Shown one piece after another: positions 5,636-6,068 of a stretch of 6,068 nucleotides of DNA (within the stretch, counting starts at the first letter, position 1; each line of letters opens with the position of its first letter). The position numbers were made by a program, and so were the translations under genes. Location: NCBI GenBank assembly GCA_028684405.1, contig JAQUGA010000156.1, positions 1 to 6,068 on the forward strand. Direction: 5' to 3'. The DNA is from Bacteroidales bacterium (GTDB lineage Bacteria > Bacteroidota > Bacteroidia > Bacteroidales > WCHB1-69). Below the pieces are notes generated by a model. It saw nothing but the letters and a program-made list of their open reading frames with translations. It searched no databases and was not told the DNA's origin.

Positions 5636-6068
5636 TGGACAAAACTACATATTTTTTTGGAACATCCGTTTTCGGACAGCTGATTTCTTTAATAGATTCA
5701 AAAATCATATCAAAATCAGCAACAGAATGCCTATCCGATAGGTATATAAAAAAATTCACAACCAAAGATCATCTTATTAGCACATTATTTTGCTCATTTG
5801 TATTTTCAATTAAATCACATCCCTAAAAAAAGCACTTTAGCTGATGCAAATCAGCGAAGAGATGCAGAAACTTTTGGGAAAATATATAATAAACTTTTAT
5901 TGCAATATGGTCATCTTTTATCGGACAGCCGAATTAAAGAGGTAATAAACAAACAGATAGAAATTTTTGACAGTACAACAATAAGTTTATTTAAGGATAT
6001 TTTAAAATGTGTTGGACGAAATCCTCAAAATGGGAAGAAAAAAGGAGGAATTAAAGTTCATACTATTA
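5635..6068 (+). pseudogene. IS4-family (DUF4372-type) transposase, frameshifted by internal deletion, 3' end outside window
   Basis: The ATG at 5635 opens MDKTTYFFGTSVFGQLISL and runs through DRYIKKFTTKDHLISTLFCSF (residues 1-55, to 5799), the N-terminal DUF4372-type region that precedes the catalytic domain in these transposases. This frame then stops at TAA 5824-5826. Homology resumes in the +1-shifted frame (5801 onward, FQLNHIPKKSTLADANQRRD) and stays open to the window edge, through IEIFDSTTISLFKDIL (first catalytic Asp of the DDE triad, codon 5969-5971) and KKKGGIKVHTI. Family members, as I remember them, have about 20-25 residues (a TSLRE...GL.GK segment) between CSF and FQLNH. These are missing here, so an internal deletion of about 70 bp whose length is not a multiple of three has broken the gene. 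The protein should be inactive, though an intact copy elsewhere could act on the element. The rest of the DDE domain is outside the window. Confidence 0.8.

Larger units (their letters stand above)
5544..6068 (+). mobile_element. Left part of an IS4-family insertion sequence (right end outside window)
   Basis: The transposase remnant at 5635-6068 and the two hairpins before it mark the left end of an insertion sequence. The exact end is not determined. The interrupted palindrome TTATCCGATAA at 5544-5554 is a reasonable candidate for terminal sequence, but the matching right terminal repeat and the target-site duplication lie beyond the window or cannot be recognised from one end. Its boundary may be up to several tens of bases off. 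Confidence 0.5.

Noticed and set aside
1..6068. CRISPR array, tRNA, rRNA, toxin-antitoxin or phage-defence genes
   Set aside because: No regularly spaced repeats, no recognisable tRNA arms or rRNA segments, and no coding region with the relevant motifs.

Overview
The window looks like chromosomal DNA from a low-GC member of the Bacteroidota. Four independent signs agree. The first gene ends in a type IX secretion (Por) sorting domain with a YPNP motif. The rho gene carries the long low-complexity insertion typical of this phylum. The element upstream of rho fits the Bacteroidota promoter consensus (TTTG, 20 bp, TAnnTTTG). Most starts lack a Shine-Dalgarno sequence and have A/T-rich leaders. 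Genus and species cannot be read from the window.

Layout, left to right. (1) 1-651, +: the 3' end of a large secreted surface protein, closed by a strong intrinsic terminator (719-774). (2) 817-1566 and 1600-2133, +: two small lipoprotein genes 33 bp apart, probably one operon, followed by a perfect 21-bp inverted repeat (2164-2210). (3) 2134-2488: an intergenic region holding that repeat, a good promoter match and an AU-rich rho leader of about 125 nt. (4) 2489-4561, +: rho, full length, with all catalytic residues present and an insertion of about 270 residues. (5) 4618-4650: a terminator shared by rho and the convergent gene. (6) 4666-5370, -: a secreted DUF4476-type protein with an unusually clear AGGAGG ribosome binding site. 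(7) From about 5544 to the right edge, +: the left part of an IS4-family insertion sequence. Its transposase is broken by an internal deletion and frameshift near 5799, and two hairpins precede its start codon.

The genes do not form one pathway. Rho is a housekeeping transcription terminator. The others are envelope or secreted proteins of unknown role, plus mobile DNA at the right edge. I found no CRISPR array, tRNA, rRNA, toxin-antitoxin pair or defence system. The most interesting points are the charge-segregated disordered insertion in Rho, the hairpin arrangement at the insertion-sequence end that looks like protection against read-through transcription, and the perfect inverted repeat after the lipoprotein pair. 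None of these amounts to a clearly new biological system.
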